This document shows positions 1 through 7,743 of a DNA stretch of 12,364 bases, one piece after another. Source of the DNA: JBBDIO01 sp040880365 (GTDB taxonomy: Bacteria > Chloroflexota > Anaerolineae > Caldilineales > Caldilineaceae); the NCBI GenBank assembly GCA_040880365.1, contig JBBDIO010000263.1, positions 1 to 12,364 of the forward strand, in the 5' to 3' direction. The translations under genes and the position numbers were made by a program. The first letter of the stretch is position 1. The number at the start of each line of letters is the position of its first letter. The notes below the pieces were generated by a model. The model had not been told where the DNA came from. It saw only the letters and a list, made by a program, of their open reading frames with translations, and searched no databases.

Positions 1-1849
1 CGTGGTGCTCCCCCTCAAACAAAAGATACGCGTCAGGCACACCTTTGGCGCGCTGCGCATCGACCATCATTTCGGCGTGATTGGGCGGCACAATGGCATC
101 CTCGTCGCCCTGGAAGAATATCAGTGGACTCGACAAGTTCTCCACGGCATGAAGGGGGGAACGCGCCGCATACAGATCCTTGCGCGTCGGATAGCTGCCC
201 ACCAGCCCATCCAGATAGCGAGATTCAAACTTGTGCGTCTCTTCGGCCAGGGCCGCCAGATCGCTCACGCCGTAATAGCTTGCGCCCACACGGAACAGAT
301 CGCGGAAGGCCAGCATGGCAAGCGTAGTATAGCCGCCCGCGCTCCCGCCGCGAATTGCCAGCCGGTCGCCATCCGCCAGCCCCTGCCCCACCAGATATTG
401 CGCAGCCCCGGCGCAGTCGTCCAGGTCGACAATCCCCCAGTTGTCATTCAGCCGTTCCCGATAGGCGCGGCCATAGCCGGTGCTGCCGCCATAGTTCACA
501 TCCACCACCGCGATGCCCCGGCTGGTCCAATATTGCACGGCGGGATCATACACATTCGTGGTTGCGCCGGTTGGCCCACCGTGGCTGATCACCAGCAGGG
601 GCGGCTTTTCGCCCTTCGGCCCGGTAAAGTGGGCGTTCGTCGGCGGATAGTAAAAGGCGTGGCCCTTGTTGCCGTCGGTGGTGGGATAGGTGATCGTCTG
701 GGGTTCGGCAAAACACGCCGGGTCGATTTCCTGATCGCTGGAACGGCGCAGGACGGTCAGCGCACCCGTGTCCAGGTCCATTGCCGCGAGCAGCGCAGGT
801 TCACGCGGCCCGCCCGCAAAAAAGACCGCCTTTTCCGGCGTCACTGTCACGGTGGAGATATTTGTATAGCCCAGTTCATAGATGCGCAGCGCGCCGGTGG
901 CGGCTTCCAGTTCGCCCAGATACCAGACCCCATCCTGAGTATAGCTGCAAATCAGCTGATCAGCGTCGGCAAACCCATAGGTCGGCACGCCAAACACCCA
1001 TTGCGGGCGACCAAATTCGGCCTGCATGGGCAGAACCGTTGCCGACTTGCCATTCTCCCAGCGATAGAGATTCCACCAGCCTGACCGGTCGGAGACAAAA
1101 TAGAGTTGGCCTGTGGGCGACCAGGTGGGTTGAAAAATCGCATCCTGCTCCCCCCCGGTGAGTCGCCGCGCATCGACCAGCGTGCCGCTCTCGGACAGCT
1201 TGCCGCTCCAAAGCTCAGTCGCCGTCCACGGCATATCCGGGTGATTCCACGCCAACCACGCCAGATGCGTGCCCGTGGGATCCAGACGCGGCGTGCTGTA
1301 GAAGTCATGGCCCTGCGCCAGAATCACATCCTCGCCGCCAGCCAACGGTATCGCCACAACAGTATTCTGGGGTTCGGCAGTCTGGTTTTCGGCATCCTGA
1401 CTAGCGCCATCTGCGGGGCGGTGATCTTCGCGCACGGCAATCAGGCGCGCCCATTTATGGTCAATGCAAAAATCGGCATAGCGCAGACCGGGCGCGGTCA
1501 AGGCTTCCGGGGTCTCACCCACTGCATGGCGGTAGAGCCGTTGATCCTGGAAATTCACAAAATAGATGACCCCATCCCAGACTGTAAACGCCTCGCCGCC
1601 GTATTCGTGTACGCGCGTGCGCGCATTAAATTCGCGCGGCGTGCAATCCTGCACTTCCCCACTGACCCGCCGGCGCACCACCACATAGCGCCCGCCTTCG
1701 TTGGGACGCATTTCGGACCAGTAAATATCGTCGCCATCCAGCACAATCCCCCCAAAGCGGATGGAGCGCGCGGCCACATCACCGGGGAGAATCGGCGATT
1801 GCCATGCACCAAAGGGTGCCATCCTGGGTGCGGTCGTGGGTGATGCCAT
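1..1849 (-). CDS. S9 family serine peptidase (prolyl oligopeptidase / acylaminoacyl-peptidase type), 3' end cut by window edge
   Basis: The frame is open from an ATG at 1849 to the left edge (616 codons, no stop reached). The N-terminal part reads as a beta-propeller: repeated strands such as WSEM, WLAWNHPDMPW, FQPTWSPTGQLYFVSD. The C-terminal part is an alpha/beta hydrolase: HGGP at residues 423-426 (oxyanion region), GGSAGG with nucleophile Ser503, and GDEDAIVP with Asp584. FEGEHH ends at residue 616, where the last His is the expected catalytic one. The Ser-Asp-His spacing (81 and 32 residues) matches acylaminoacyl peptidases (79 and 32 in the Aeropyrum enzyme, from memory). AAGGAG lies 8 nt before the ATG and fixes the start. 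No signal peptide is visible, so a cytoplasmic oligopeptidase or acyl-aminoacid-releasing enzyme is likely. The gene starts 59 bp after the RACo-like gene on the same strand, so the two may be cotranscribed, though no functional link is known. Exact substrate cannot be read from sequence. Confidence 0.93.
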   Translation of the reverse strand, partial: MASPTTAPRMAPFGAWQSPILPGDVAARSIRFGGIVLDGDDIYWSEMRPNEGGRYVVVRRRVSGEVQDCTPREFNARTRVHEYGGEAFTVWDGVIYFVNFQDQRLYRHAVGETPEALTAPGLRYADFCIDHKWARLIAVREDHRPADGASQDAENQTAEPQNTVVAIPLAGGEDVILAQGHDFYSTPRLDPTGTHLAWLAWNHPDMPWTATELWSGKLSESGTLVDARRLTGGEQDAIFQPTWSPTGQLYFVSDRSGWWNLYRWENGKSATVLPMQAEFGRPQWVFGVPTYGFADADQLICSYTQDGVWYLGELEAATGALRIYELGYTNISTVTVTPEKAVFFAGGPREPALLAAMDLDTGALTVLRRSSDQEIDPACFAEPQTITYPTTDGNKGHAFYYPPTNAHFTGPKGEKPPLLVISHGGPTGATTNVYDPAVQYWTSRGIAVVDVNYGGSTGYGRAYRERLNDNWGIVDLDDCAGAAQYLVGQGLADGDRLAIRGGSAGGYTTLAMLAFRDLFRVGASYYGVSDLAALAEETHKFESRYLDGLVGSYPTRKDLYAARSPLHAVENLSSPLIFFQGDEDAIVPPNHAEMMVDAQRAKGVPDAYLLFEGEHH

Positions 1850-1908
1850 GTGCTATTCTCCTTGAGTTTGTTAAGATTCCGATTGCCCCACGTATCGGCT
1901 CGTGCGTG

Positions 1909-4155
1909 TTAGATCGGCGCGCTTTGTCCGCGTTGTGCCCGTGCGGCGCGCCGCTGGATGCGCGCCGCCGCATCCGTTCGTTCCCCGGCAGATTGGGCGG
2001 TACCTGCCCATTGCGCATGGCGTACGGCAGGCCACTGGGCCTGTGCCGCCTCCAGCCAGCCCTGCACACGGGGAAACGCATCGCGGGCATGGGGGAAAGC
2101 CAGCGCCGCCACAAACTCCGCCTGAAATGCCGGCTCCACCGCACTTTCCACATAGAGCGTCTCGCGGGCTGCGCGCACCGCCGCTTCCCGTTTACGTTTG
2201 TCCAACAGGATCATACGCGCCCCATCGCCCGCAGCATTGCCAATCGCGCGCACCGAATCCAATCCACATTCGGGAAACATACCCAGAATCATGGCATGTT
2301 TGGGATCAATATAGGAACCGAACCCGCCTGCCAGTGAAACCCGCGCTACCTGCGAGATGCCCAGCCGCGTCATGAGCAGCTTTGACCCCGCATAGAGCGC
2401 GGCCTTGGCAAGCTGAATTGCACGAATATCCTCGGCATGGACAGTAATCGGCTCACCGCTCACCGTTTCATGGCCCCAAGCCAGCACAAACTGGAGACGC
2501 CCATCTCGCCCGCGCAACAGACGCGGATGTGCGCTCTCCACAAGACGCCCGTTGGGCGCGAGCACACCTGCCAGGAACAATTCGGCGACCGCCTCGATAA
2601 TCCCCGATCCACATATGCCGGCAGGGCGCAGCTGCTGCGCTTGATAGGCCATCATGCGCGCGGCCATCGACCGCCGTTCGGGTTGCCGCGTCTCCTCCCC
2701 CTCTACCGCTGACGCAGAAGTCGCGGCCGCGTCGTTTTCGGGCGCAGATTCGCCCGGATTGGGGCTGGATACCCACTCTGCGCGCCCGATGACCATATAT
2801 TCCACCGCCAGCGTCGCCGGATCAATGCGCACGCGCTCGATTGCGCCATCGGCGGCGCGCATACCGTGCAAAATCTGCGCCCCTTCAAAGGCCGGCCCCG
2901 TGGGGCTACTCGCGCTCAACACGCCGTCGCGGTTACCCAGCAAAATCTCGCCATTAGTCCCCACATCCAGAATCAGGACCTGTTCGGATTGCTCATAGGG
3001 TGCTTCGGCCACCAACACCGCCACATTATCTGCGCCCACATGCCCGGCTTCGCAGGGGGGGATGTGCACATTCGCGCCCGGCCAAATCCGCAACCCCAAA
3101 TCGCGCGCCTTCACATCGAGCGCACCGTGCACGGCCAGACTAAACGGCGCACCGCCCAATTCACGCGGGCTGATGCCCAACAACAAGTGGTGCATGGTGG
3201 TGTTGCCCACGATTACCATCTCTACCACGTCTGTGGGCATCACCCCGGCCTGCGCGCACGCCTCTACAATCAAGCCGTTGATCCCGTCAATCAACACCGC
3301 GTGCAATTGCTGTGCGCCGTCCTCCTGCATCAGCGTAAAGCTCACACGGCTCATGAGATCCTCGCCAAAGGGCACCTGGGGATTCATGCGACTGGCAGTT
3401 GTCAGGATTTCCCCAGTGCGCAGATTGCAGAGCTGCCCGGCCAGCGTCGTCGTCCCCACATCCAGCGAAATGCCATACAGCGTATCCACCAGACCAGGTT
3501 GCACGCGAATCACTTCGTGCCCACCGAGCACAGTGGCAGTCACCGCCCGATTCCCCGCGGCCAGCACCCCCTGCAAATCTCGCAACACATGAATATCTGC
3601 GGCGCGTGGTTCGATGCCATGCACAAGCGACAAGGCATGCGCCAACCGTTCCCAATCGCCACGGTGATCTTTCAACTCTGCGGGGGGAATCTCCACATAA
3701 TAAAGCCGCATGGCAGCATCGACCGCGACCACGCGCTCGATGCCCGGCCCTTTGCGCACGACCTGCTTGCGCGTCTGGCTTTCCGGGGGCACCTCTATCA
3801 CCAGATCACCCAGCACCGCACCGCCACAACTCAGCCGGGCATGGGGGGCAAAATCGGCGCGCGCCGCATAGCGCGCCTCGCGTTCGGAGGGCGCGGAAAG
3901 ATGATCCTGGGCCGAGCGCACGCAAAACTTGGCAAATTCCCCATCGCGCACCAACACGCGACACTTGCCACACGTCTGGCGACCGCCGCAGATAGACTCT
4001 ATCTCCACGCCCATGCGCCGCGCCGCGTCCAGCAGATTCGCGCCCAGGGGCACATCCGCCTGACGGCCATTGGGCTGGATCACGACATGCGCGGTCAACG
4101 GGACAACAGGGGCACTGGTTGCATCAGATTCTGGCAAGGAATTACGATTTTCCAT
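1909..4155 (-). CDS. RACo-like protein: N-terminal 2Fe-2S ferredoxin domain plus C-terminal ASKHA (DUF4445-type) domain
   Basis: 748 residues. The N-terminal 2Fe-2S domain (about 22-125) has a plant-type cluster signature: Cys56, Cys62, Cys65 (C-x5-C-x2-C) and Cys110 in RLSCGG. A linker region (about 130-225) precedes an ASKHA ATPase-like domain: SLDVGTTTLAGQL at 230-242, NPQVPFGEDLMSR at 258-270, VGNTTMHHLLLG at 317-328, LDVGTNGEILLG at 396-407, GPAFEGA at 420-426, GICGSGIIEA at 513-522 and SLAGGFGSYI at 607-616. Characterised relatives (RACo, RamA-like activators) use ATP and the cluster to re-reduce inactive cob(II)amide in corrinoid methyltransferase systems, and that is the likely role. 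No methyltransferase or corrinoid protein lies in the window, so the partner is unknown. Two oddities stand out. A low-complexity Ser/Ala/Glu-rich stretch (about 463-498) interrupts the ASKHA domain before GICGSG, and an Ala/Arg-rich tail follows about residue 693. A TAA in frame just upstream rules out a much longer start. No clear Shine-Dalgarno is seen. Confidence 0.9.
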   Translation of the reverse strand: MENRNSLPESDATSAPVVPLTAHVVIQPNGRQADVPLGANLLDAARRMGVEIESICGGRQTCGKCRVLVRDGEFAKFCVRSAQDHLSAPSEREARYAARADFAPHARLSCGGAVLGDLVIEVPPESQTRKQVVRKGPGIERVVAVDAAMRLYYVEIPPAELKDHRGDWERLAHALSLVHGIEPRAADIHVLRDLQGVLAAGNRAVTATVLGGHEVIRVQPGLVDTLYGISLDVGTTTLAGQLCNLRTGEILTTASRMNPQVPFGEDLMSRVSFTLMQEDGAQQLHAVLIDGINGLIVEACAQAGVMPTDVVEMVIVGNTTMHHLLLGISPRELGGAPFSLAVHGALDVKARDLGLRIWPGANVHIPPCEAGHVGADNVAVLVAEAPYEQSEQVLILDVGTNGEILLGNRDGVLSASSPTGPAFEGAQILHGMRAADGAIERVRIDPATLAVEYMVIGRAEWVSSPNPGESAPENDAAATSASAVEGEETRQPERRSMAARMMAYQAQQLRPAGICGSGIIEAVAELFLAGVLAPNGRLVESAHPRLLRGRDGRLQFVLAWGHETVSGEPITVHAEDIRAIQLAKAALYAGSKLLMTRLGISQVARVSLAGGFGSYIDPKHAMILGMFPECGLDSVRAIGNAAGDGARMILLDKRKREAAVRAARETLYVESAVEPAFQAEFVAALAFPHARDAFPRVQGWLEAAQAQWPAVRHAQWAGTAQSAGERTDAAARIQRRAARAQRGQSAPI

Positions 4156-4485
4156 AAAATACGGCGCTTGCTTTGCGAGATTTGTCGGCGGTTATCCTGA
4201 TGGTTTGCAAATGGTAGGGAAAATACATGTGCGAAGTGCAAAGATCTAGGCGTTTAGCAACAGGAGCGCATCGGTGCGTGCAGGCCACCAAAATGGACAG
4301 CATTAACACCGCCAACCACCCCGCGTGATTATACCACCGGGCACTCAAATTCCTGCACGCGTGCACGACCAATGTATCGCGCGTGATCGCGCCATTTGGC
4401 CCGCGCCAATTGACACGCCTGCCATTCCCCTCCACAATGCATAGCGACAGCCAAACACGCACCGCGACAGGAGGAATCTTCTCGG
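4156..4485. promoter_or_regulatory. Divergent intergenic region between RACo-like gene and NAPRTase gene
   Basis: I see no convincing gene in these 330 bp. On the plus strand, TTGACA (4410-4415), a 17-bp spacer and CACAAT (4433-4438) form a good sigma70-type promoter about 50 bp before the NAPRTase start. On the minus strand, TATAAT (4333-4328) could be the -10 of the RACo-like gene, but no good -35 stands at the right distance and the leader would be about 165 nt. A 12-bp perfect palindrome, TGCACGCGTGCA (4354-4365), sits just upstream of that -10. One arm region, CCTGCACGC (4352-4360), recurs inverted as GCGTGCAGG (4276-4284). The palindrome may be an operator; this is inference. Confidence 0.5.
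4410..4438 (+). promoter_or_regulatory. Predicted sigma70-type promoter for the NAPRTase gene
   Basis: A perfect -35 hexamer TTGACA (4410-4415) and a 17-bp spacer lead to CACAAT (4433-4438), which matches four of six consensus -10 bases. The predicted transcript would start near 4445 and leave about 40 nt of leader, which includes the AGGAGG ribosome binding site at 4469-4474. Confidence 0.55.
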
Positions 4486-6033
4486 ATGGATAACCAATTA
4501 CCGCCCGCACCGGGTATTCTGCTCACCGATCAATATCAGCTTTCCATGGCCCAACTCTACTTTCGCATGGGTCTTCACGAACGGCCGGTTCATTTCGATC
4601 ACTTTTTTCGGCGCTATCCCGATTATGGCAGCCACCAGGCCGGCTATTGCATCAATGCCGGGTTCGAACCGTTCGCGCGCTGGATGGGCCAAACCCGCTT
4701 CGAAGCCCACGATATGGAATATCTGCGCGGACAGCGCGATAGCGTGGGCAAGCGGGTCTTTCAAGATGACTTTTTAGATTGGTTGCGGGTGCATGGCGAC
4801 TTTTCCGCGCTGACGCTCTGGGCCGTGCCCGAAGGCCGCGTGGTCCATGCCAATGCGCCGCTCACCATGGTGCAAGGCCCCCTGGCGATGGCGCAAATTC
4901 TGGAAACGCCACTCCTCAATTTCCTCAACTATCCCACCCTCATCGCCACCAAAGCCTCGCGCCTCAACGAAAGCGGACGCGGACGCCCGATTCTGGAATT
5001 TGGTCTGCGGCGTGCCCAGGGCGAAGGCGGCAACGCCGGTGCGCGCGCGGCCCTCATCGGCGGCGCGGCGTTCACCTCCAATGTCGCAGTTTCTCGGCAG
5101 ATGGGACTCGCGCCCAAAGGCACGCACGCCCATAGCATGGTCCAGCTTTTCATGACGCTGGGCATGGGCGAATTGGGCGCGTTTGAAGCCTACGCCGATG
5201 TCTATCCCGACGACTGCCTGCTCTTGGTAGATACCGTGAACACGCTGGAGAGCGGCGTGCCCAACGCCATCCGCGTCTTTGAAAAACTGCGGCGCTCCGG
5301 GCACAAACCGTTGGGAATCCGTCTCGATTCCGGCGATCTGGCCTATCTGAGCATCCTTGCCGCCAAAATGCTGGACGATGCAGGCTTTGCCGATACCAGT
5401 ATTGTGCTCTCCAGCGATCTGGACGAACTGGTGATCTGGCAGATTATCACCCAAATCAGCATCGAAGCGCCGCGCTATGGCGTCGATGCCGATCACCTGA
5501 TCAATCGCCTGATCTACGGCGTGGGGACGCGGCTAATCACTTCGTGGGGCGAGCCTGCGTTGGGTGGAGTTTTCAAACTGGTCGCGGTCGAAACCGACGG
5601 GCAGTGGGACTCTGCCATCAAACTCTCGGACACGCCCGCCAAGACGCCCAACCCCGGTATCAAACAAATCTGGCGCATCTATGACCAGCGCGGCAACGCC
5701 ACCGCCGATCTGCTCACCCTGCACGACGAAGATCCTCGTACCTGGGATGTGGTAGAGCTGCGGCACCCGGCAGATCATACCAAGCAGCGTGCCCTGCCCG
5801 CCGCCCATATTTCCGATATGGAACCGCTTCTGGTAAAGGCCATTGAACAGGGGAAACCCGTGGCAGACTTTCCCCCGCTAGAGGAACTACGCGCCCACCG
5901 CACCGCGGATATCGAACGGCTGGACCCGGGGATTCGGCGGCTGGTCAACCCCCATGAGTATCACGTCTCGTTGACGCCCGACCTGTGGGATCTAAAGCAG
6001 CGACTGATAAGCGCCGCGCGCGGTGGAGAGTAG
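4486..6033 (+). CDS. pncB: Nicotinate phosphoribosyltransferase (NAD salvage)
   Basis: 515 residues, a normal length for the longer NAPRTase group. The enzyme joins nicotinate and PRPP, with ATP hydrolysis, to give nicotinate mononucleotide in the Preiss-Handler route to NAD; it is cytoplasmic. Family landmarks in order: LTDQYQLSMAQLYF (13-26), HFDHFFRRYP (36-45), the NFLNYPTLIATKASR helix (145-159), EFGLRRAQG (171-179), and KGTHAHSMV (211-219), where His216 corresponds to the autophosphorylated catalytic His. LLLVDT (245-250) and the phosphate-binding IRLDSGDLA (278-286) follow. AGGAGG at 4469-4474, 11 nt before the ATG, supports the start. The gene is divergent from the RACo-like gene and convergent with the Usp gene, so it is probably monocistronic. 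A nicotinamide-specific enzyme is less likely given the NAPRTase-type motifs, but substrate choice was not tested. Confidence 0.94.
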   Translation: MDNQLPPAPGILLTDQYQLSMAQLYFRMGLHERPVHFDHFFRRYPDYGSHQAGYCINAGFEPFARWMGQTRFEAHDMEYLRGQRDSVGKRVFQDDFLDWLRVHGDFSALTLWAVPEGRVVHANAPLTMVQGPLAMAQILETPLLNFLNYPTLIATKASRLNESGRGRPILEFGLRRAQGEGGNAGARAALIGGAAFTSNVAVSRQMGLAPKGTHAHSMVQLFMTLGMGELGAFEAYADVYPDDCLLLVDTVNTLESGVPNAIRVFEKLRRSGHKPLGIRLDSGDLAYLSILAAKMLDDAGFADTSIVLSSDLDELVIWQIITQISIEAPRYGVDADHLINRLIYGVGTRLITSWGEPALGGVFKLVAVETDGQWDSAIKLSDTPAKTPNPGIKQIWRIYDQRGNATADLLTLHDEDPRTWDVVELRHPADHTKQRALPAAHISDMEPLLVKAIEQGKPVADFPPLEELRAHRTADIERLDPGIRRLVNPHEYHVSLTPDLWDLKQRLISAARGGE

Positions 6034-6059
6034 ATCCATTCCGAAAGTCCGGTGTTGAC

Positions 6060-6094
6060 GCGGTGGGTGGGAGAATCTGTTGCCCGCCCACCGC
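6060..6094. terminator. Strong hairpin between convergent genes, possible bidirectional terminator
   Basis: Twelve-base arms, GCGGTGGGTGGG (6060-6071) and CCCGCCCACCGC (6083-6094), pair perfectly except for one G-T wobble around an 11-nt loop. The hairpin starts 27 bp after the NAPRTase stop and ends 36 bp before the stop of the convergent Usp gene. There is no T-run on either side, so it is not a classic intrinsic terminator. It may block or stabilise 3' ends from both directions. Confidence 0.5.
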
Positions 6095-6130
6095 CCCGGT
6101 CGCGGATCTGCCTGGCGCCCGAATATCGAC

Positions 6131-7540
6131 CTAGCCACTACGGGTGCGGATGACCAATACCGATTGTTCGGCATAGCGCACCACACTGTTGGCGACGCTG
6201 CCCAGGAAATGCCCATAGCCCGACTGGCTGCCCACAATAATCTGGTCATACATCCCATCGTGCGCAGTTTTGAGAATTGCTTCGGGCACTGTGCCCCGAC
6301 AAAGCAGCAACACATCCTGGGTTATGCCCTGGCCTTCCAATTGCTCAATCCAGCCCTGTAGCAGGGTAGACAGATGCGTGTTCTGGGCGAGGATCGCTTG
6401 CAGCTCGATGGGCGAAGCCGGTTCGATTTCGGAAAAAGCCATCGGCGACAGATAGGTAGCCACAGCCGGCGGAATCACATGCAGAATATTCAACTCGGCC
6501 CCGTGGGCTTTGGCAAGCTGTGCGGCCACGTCAATCACAATGCGGTCATCCACAGCCACACACGCCAGAATCTTGCGCACCGAAGGTCGATTGGTCTTGT
6601 ACATCATCACCGACGTGGGCGCATGTTGCACAAGCCGTTGCGCAGTCGGCCCAATCGCCGTGGTCGAACCCGCGCCCCGATCCTGGAATGCACCCAGACA
6701 GAGCAGATCTGCCGGATGTTTGGCAAGATACTGCAAAATCAACTCATCGGCATAGCCCACCAACGGTTCGATGTGGGGCTTGGGATAAATACCCGCCACC
6801 AGTTCATACACCGATTCCATCACCTTTTGGGCATGGGCCGCGCCATCGCGATCACTCACCGTTACGAGCACAGTAAGCTTGCCATGCAATGCCTGCACCA
6901 ACTCCACCGCACGGGTCAACGCGCGTTGGGCCAGCGAGGATCCATCGGTAGCGGCGATGATGCGCAGTTGGCGACTATCACCCAGATGATGCGCCAGCTT
7001 TTCACCCGGCGACGGTTGGCGCGTTTCCTCTACAGCTGTGCGCATGAGCAATACTGGTGTGGAGACGCTGCGCAGCACCCGTTCGGCAACGCTGCCCAAT
7101 ACCAGGCGACCCAACCCCGTCCGCCCGTGCGTAGACATGGCGACCAGGTCGATATGCTTGTCCTGTACAAACTCGACAATGCGCTGGGCCGCATCTCCAA
7201 AATGAACTTCCGTCGTGACCTCATAGCCTTCCTGGCTCAGGCGATCTGCCTCTTGCCGCAACGCATCCTGAATTTCGACGCGCAGCGTTTCTCGCTCTTT
7301 CGCCAGATTCTGATACTTGTCATCCATCGTCTGGGAATAGGCTCCATAGCCGCCGCCCATGGCCGCCTGCCCGGCAAACACTTCATACGGCCGAACCTCG
7401 GGTTGTGCAGTCGGCGGATACACAGCGCGGAAGAGCACCAGCGAGACCTCTTCGGGTGCAAAGAAGGACTTTACAACGCGGACGATGTGGCGGCTAAACT
7501 CCGAGCCGTCCAACGGAATCAACACTTTGCGCTTGTTCAT
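6131..7540 (-). CDS. Triple-domain universal stress protein (UspA superfamily)
   Basis: 469 residues, built from three tandem Usp folds where single (about 140-160 aa) or double forms are usual. Domain 1 (about 4-168) begins KVLIPLDGSEFS and ends with THGRTGLGRLVLGSVAERV, the nucleotide-binding glycine-rich loop (GS at 149-150). Domain 2 (about 192-316) begins LRIIAATDGSSLAQRAL, but its loop reads GAGSTTAIGPTAQRL, with GP where the canonical GS should be, so it may not bind ATP. Domain 3 (about 321-466) begins VRKILACVAVDD and ends VGSQSGYGHFLGSVANSVV with an intact GS (447-448). No membrane segment or signal peptide is seen, so it is a cytoplasmic stress or dormancy protein of unknown partner. 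GGAG stands 9 nt before the ATG. The gene lies about 95 bp downstream of the small ORF after the DHOD-like gene and could be read from the same transcript. Confidence 0.92.
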   Translation of the reverse strand: MNKRKVLIPLDGSEFSRHIVRVVKSFFAPEEVSLVLFRAVYPPTAQPEVRPYEVFAGQAAMGGGYGAYSQTMDDKYQNLAKERETLRVEIQDALRQEADRLSQEGYEVTTEVHFGDAAQRIVEFVQDKHIDLVAMSTHGRTGLGRLVLGSVAERVLRSVSTPVLLMRTAVEETRQPSPGEKLAHHLGDSRQLRIIAATDGSSLAQRALTRAVELVQALHGKLTVLVTVSDRDGAAHAQKVMESVYELVAGIYPKPHIEPLVGYADELILQYLAKHPADLLCLGAFQDRGAGSTTAIGPTAQRLVQHAPTSVMMYKTNRPSVRKILACVAVDDRIVIDVAAQLAKAHGAELNILHVIPPAVATYLSPMAFSEIEPASPIELQAILAQNTHLSTLLQGWIEQLEGQGITQDVLLLCRGTVPEAILKTAHDGMYDQIIVGSQSGYGHFLGSVANSVVRYAEQSVLVIRTRSG

Positions 7541-7564
7541 AGCTCACCTCTCCGACTTCTTATT

Positions 7565-7580
7565 CAGGCCCTTTGGCCTG
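7565..7580. repeat. Small hairpin in the Usp leader
   Basis: CAGGCC (7565-7570), a four-base loop and GGCCTG (7575-7580) form a perfect 6-bp stem 24 bp upstream of the Usp start codon. On the minus strand it is followed by an A-rich stretch rather than a T-run, so it is not a clear terminator. A TAGAAT (minus strand, just upstream of it) resembles a -10 box but lacks a well-placed -35. Confidence 0.3.
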
Positions 7581-7635
7581 TGGCATTCTACCCCACTCAC
7601 AACCCCGGCACGCATCCCACAAATTTCATGGGTGT

Positions 7636-7743
7636 TCAAGACCGCAACAGCACGCCGGTCGGGTCCTGCCTCCACGACTGCAACACCTTCATATAATTGG
7701 CACGCTCGAATGCAGCGGGTTCGGCCACATTCAATTGACTCAT
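7636..7743 (-). CDS. Possible 35-residue small protein, start overlapping the DHOD-like stop codon
   Basis: The ATG at 7743-7741 shares ATGA with the TGA stop of the DHOD-like gene, the arrangement of translationally coupled genes. The frame runs 35 codons to TGA at 7638-7636. The product is hydrophilic, with a plausible amphipathic centre (ERANYMKVLQSW) and an end QDPTGVLLRS. It has no membrane segment or cysteine. I do not recognise a family. Support is the overlap and unremarkable codon choice only; a short fortuitous frame after a stop codon remains possible. Confidence 0.4.
   Translation of the reverse strand: MSQLNVAEPAAFERANYMKVLQSWRQDPTGVLLRS

Noticed and set aside
2..1084. Long open plus-strand frame
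   Set aside because: It lies opposite the S9 peptidase, whose catalytic motifs are clear on the minus strand; high GC at third positions keeps the opposite frame open.
2866..4200. Long open plus-strand frame of over 400 codons
   Set aside because: It is antisense to the RACo-like gene, shows no recognisable motif and has His/Arg/Gln-rich composition typical of an opposite-strand shadow.
4156..4320. Cobalamin riboswitch in the leader of the RACo-like gene
   Set aside because: A corrinoid link would make this attractive, but I could not see a B12-box-like core or the expected paired elements.
4142..4510. Minus-strand frame across the divergent intergenic region
   Set aside because: It overlaps the starts of both flanking genes, spans the likely promoters and has no motif or ribosome binding site.
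6374..7696. Long open plus-strand frame
   Set aside because: It is antisense to the triple Usp protein and has no domain features.
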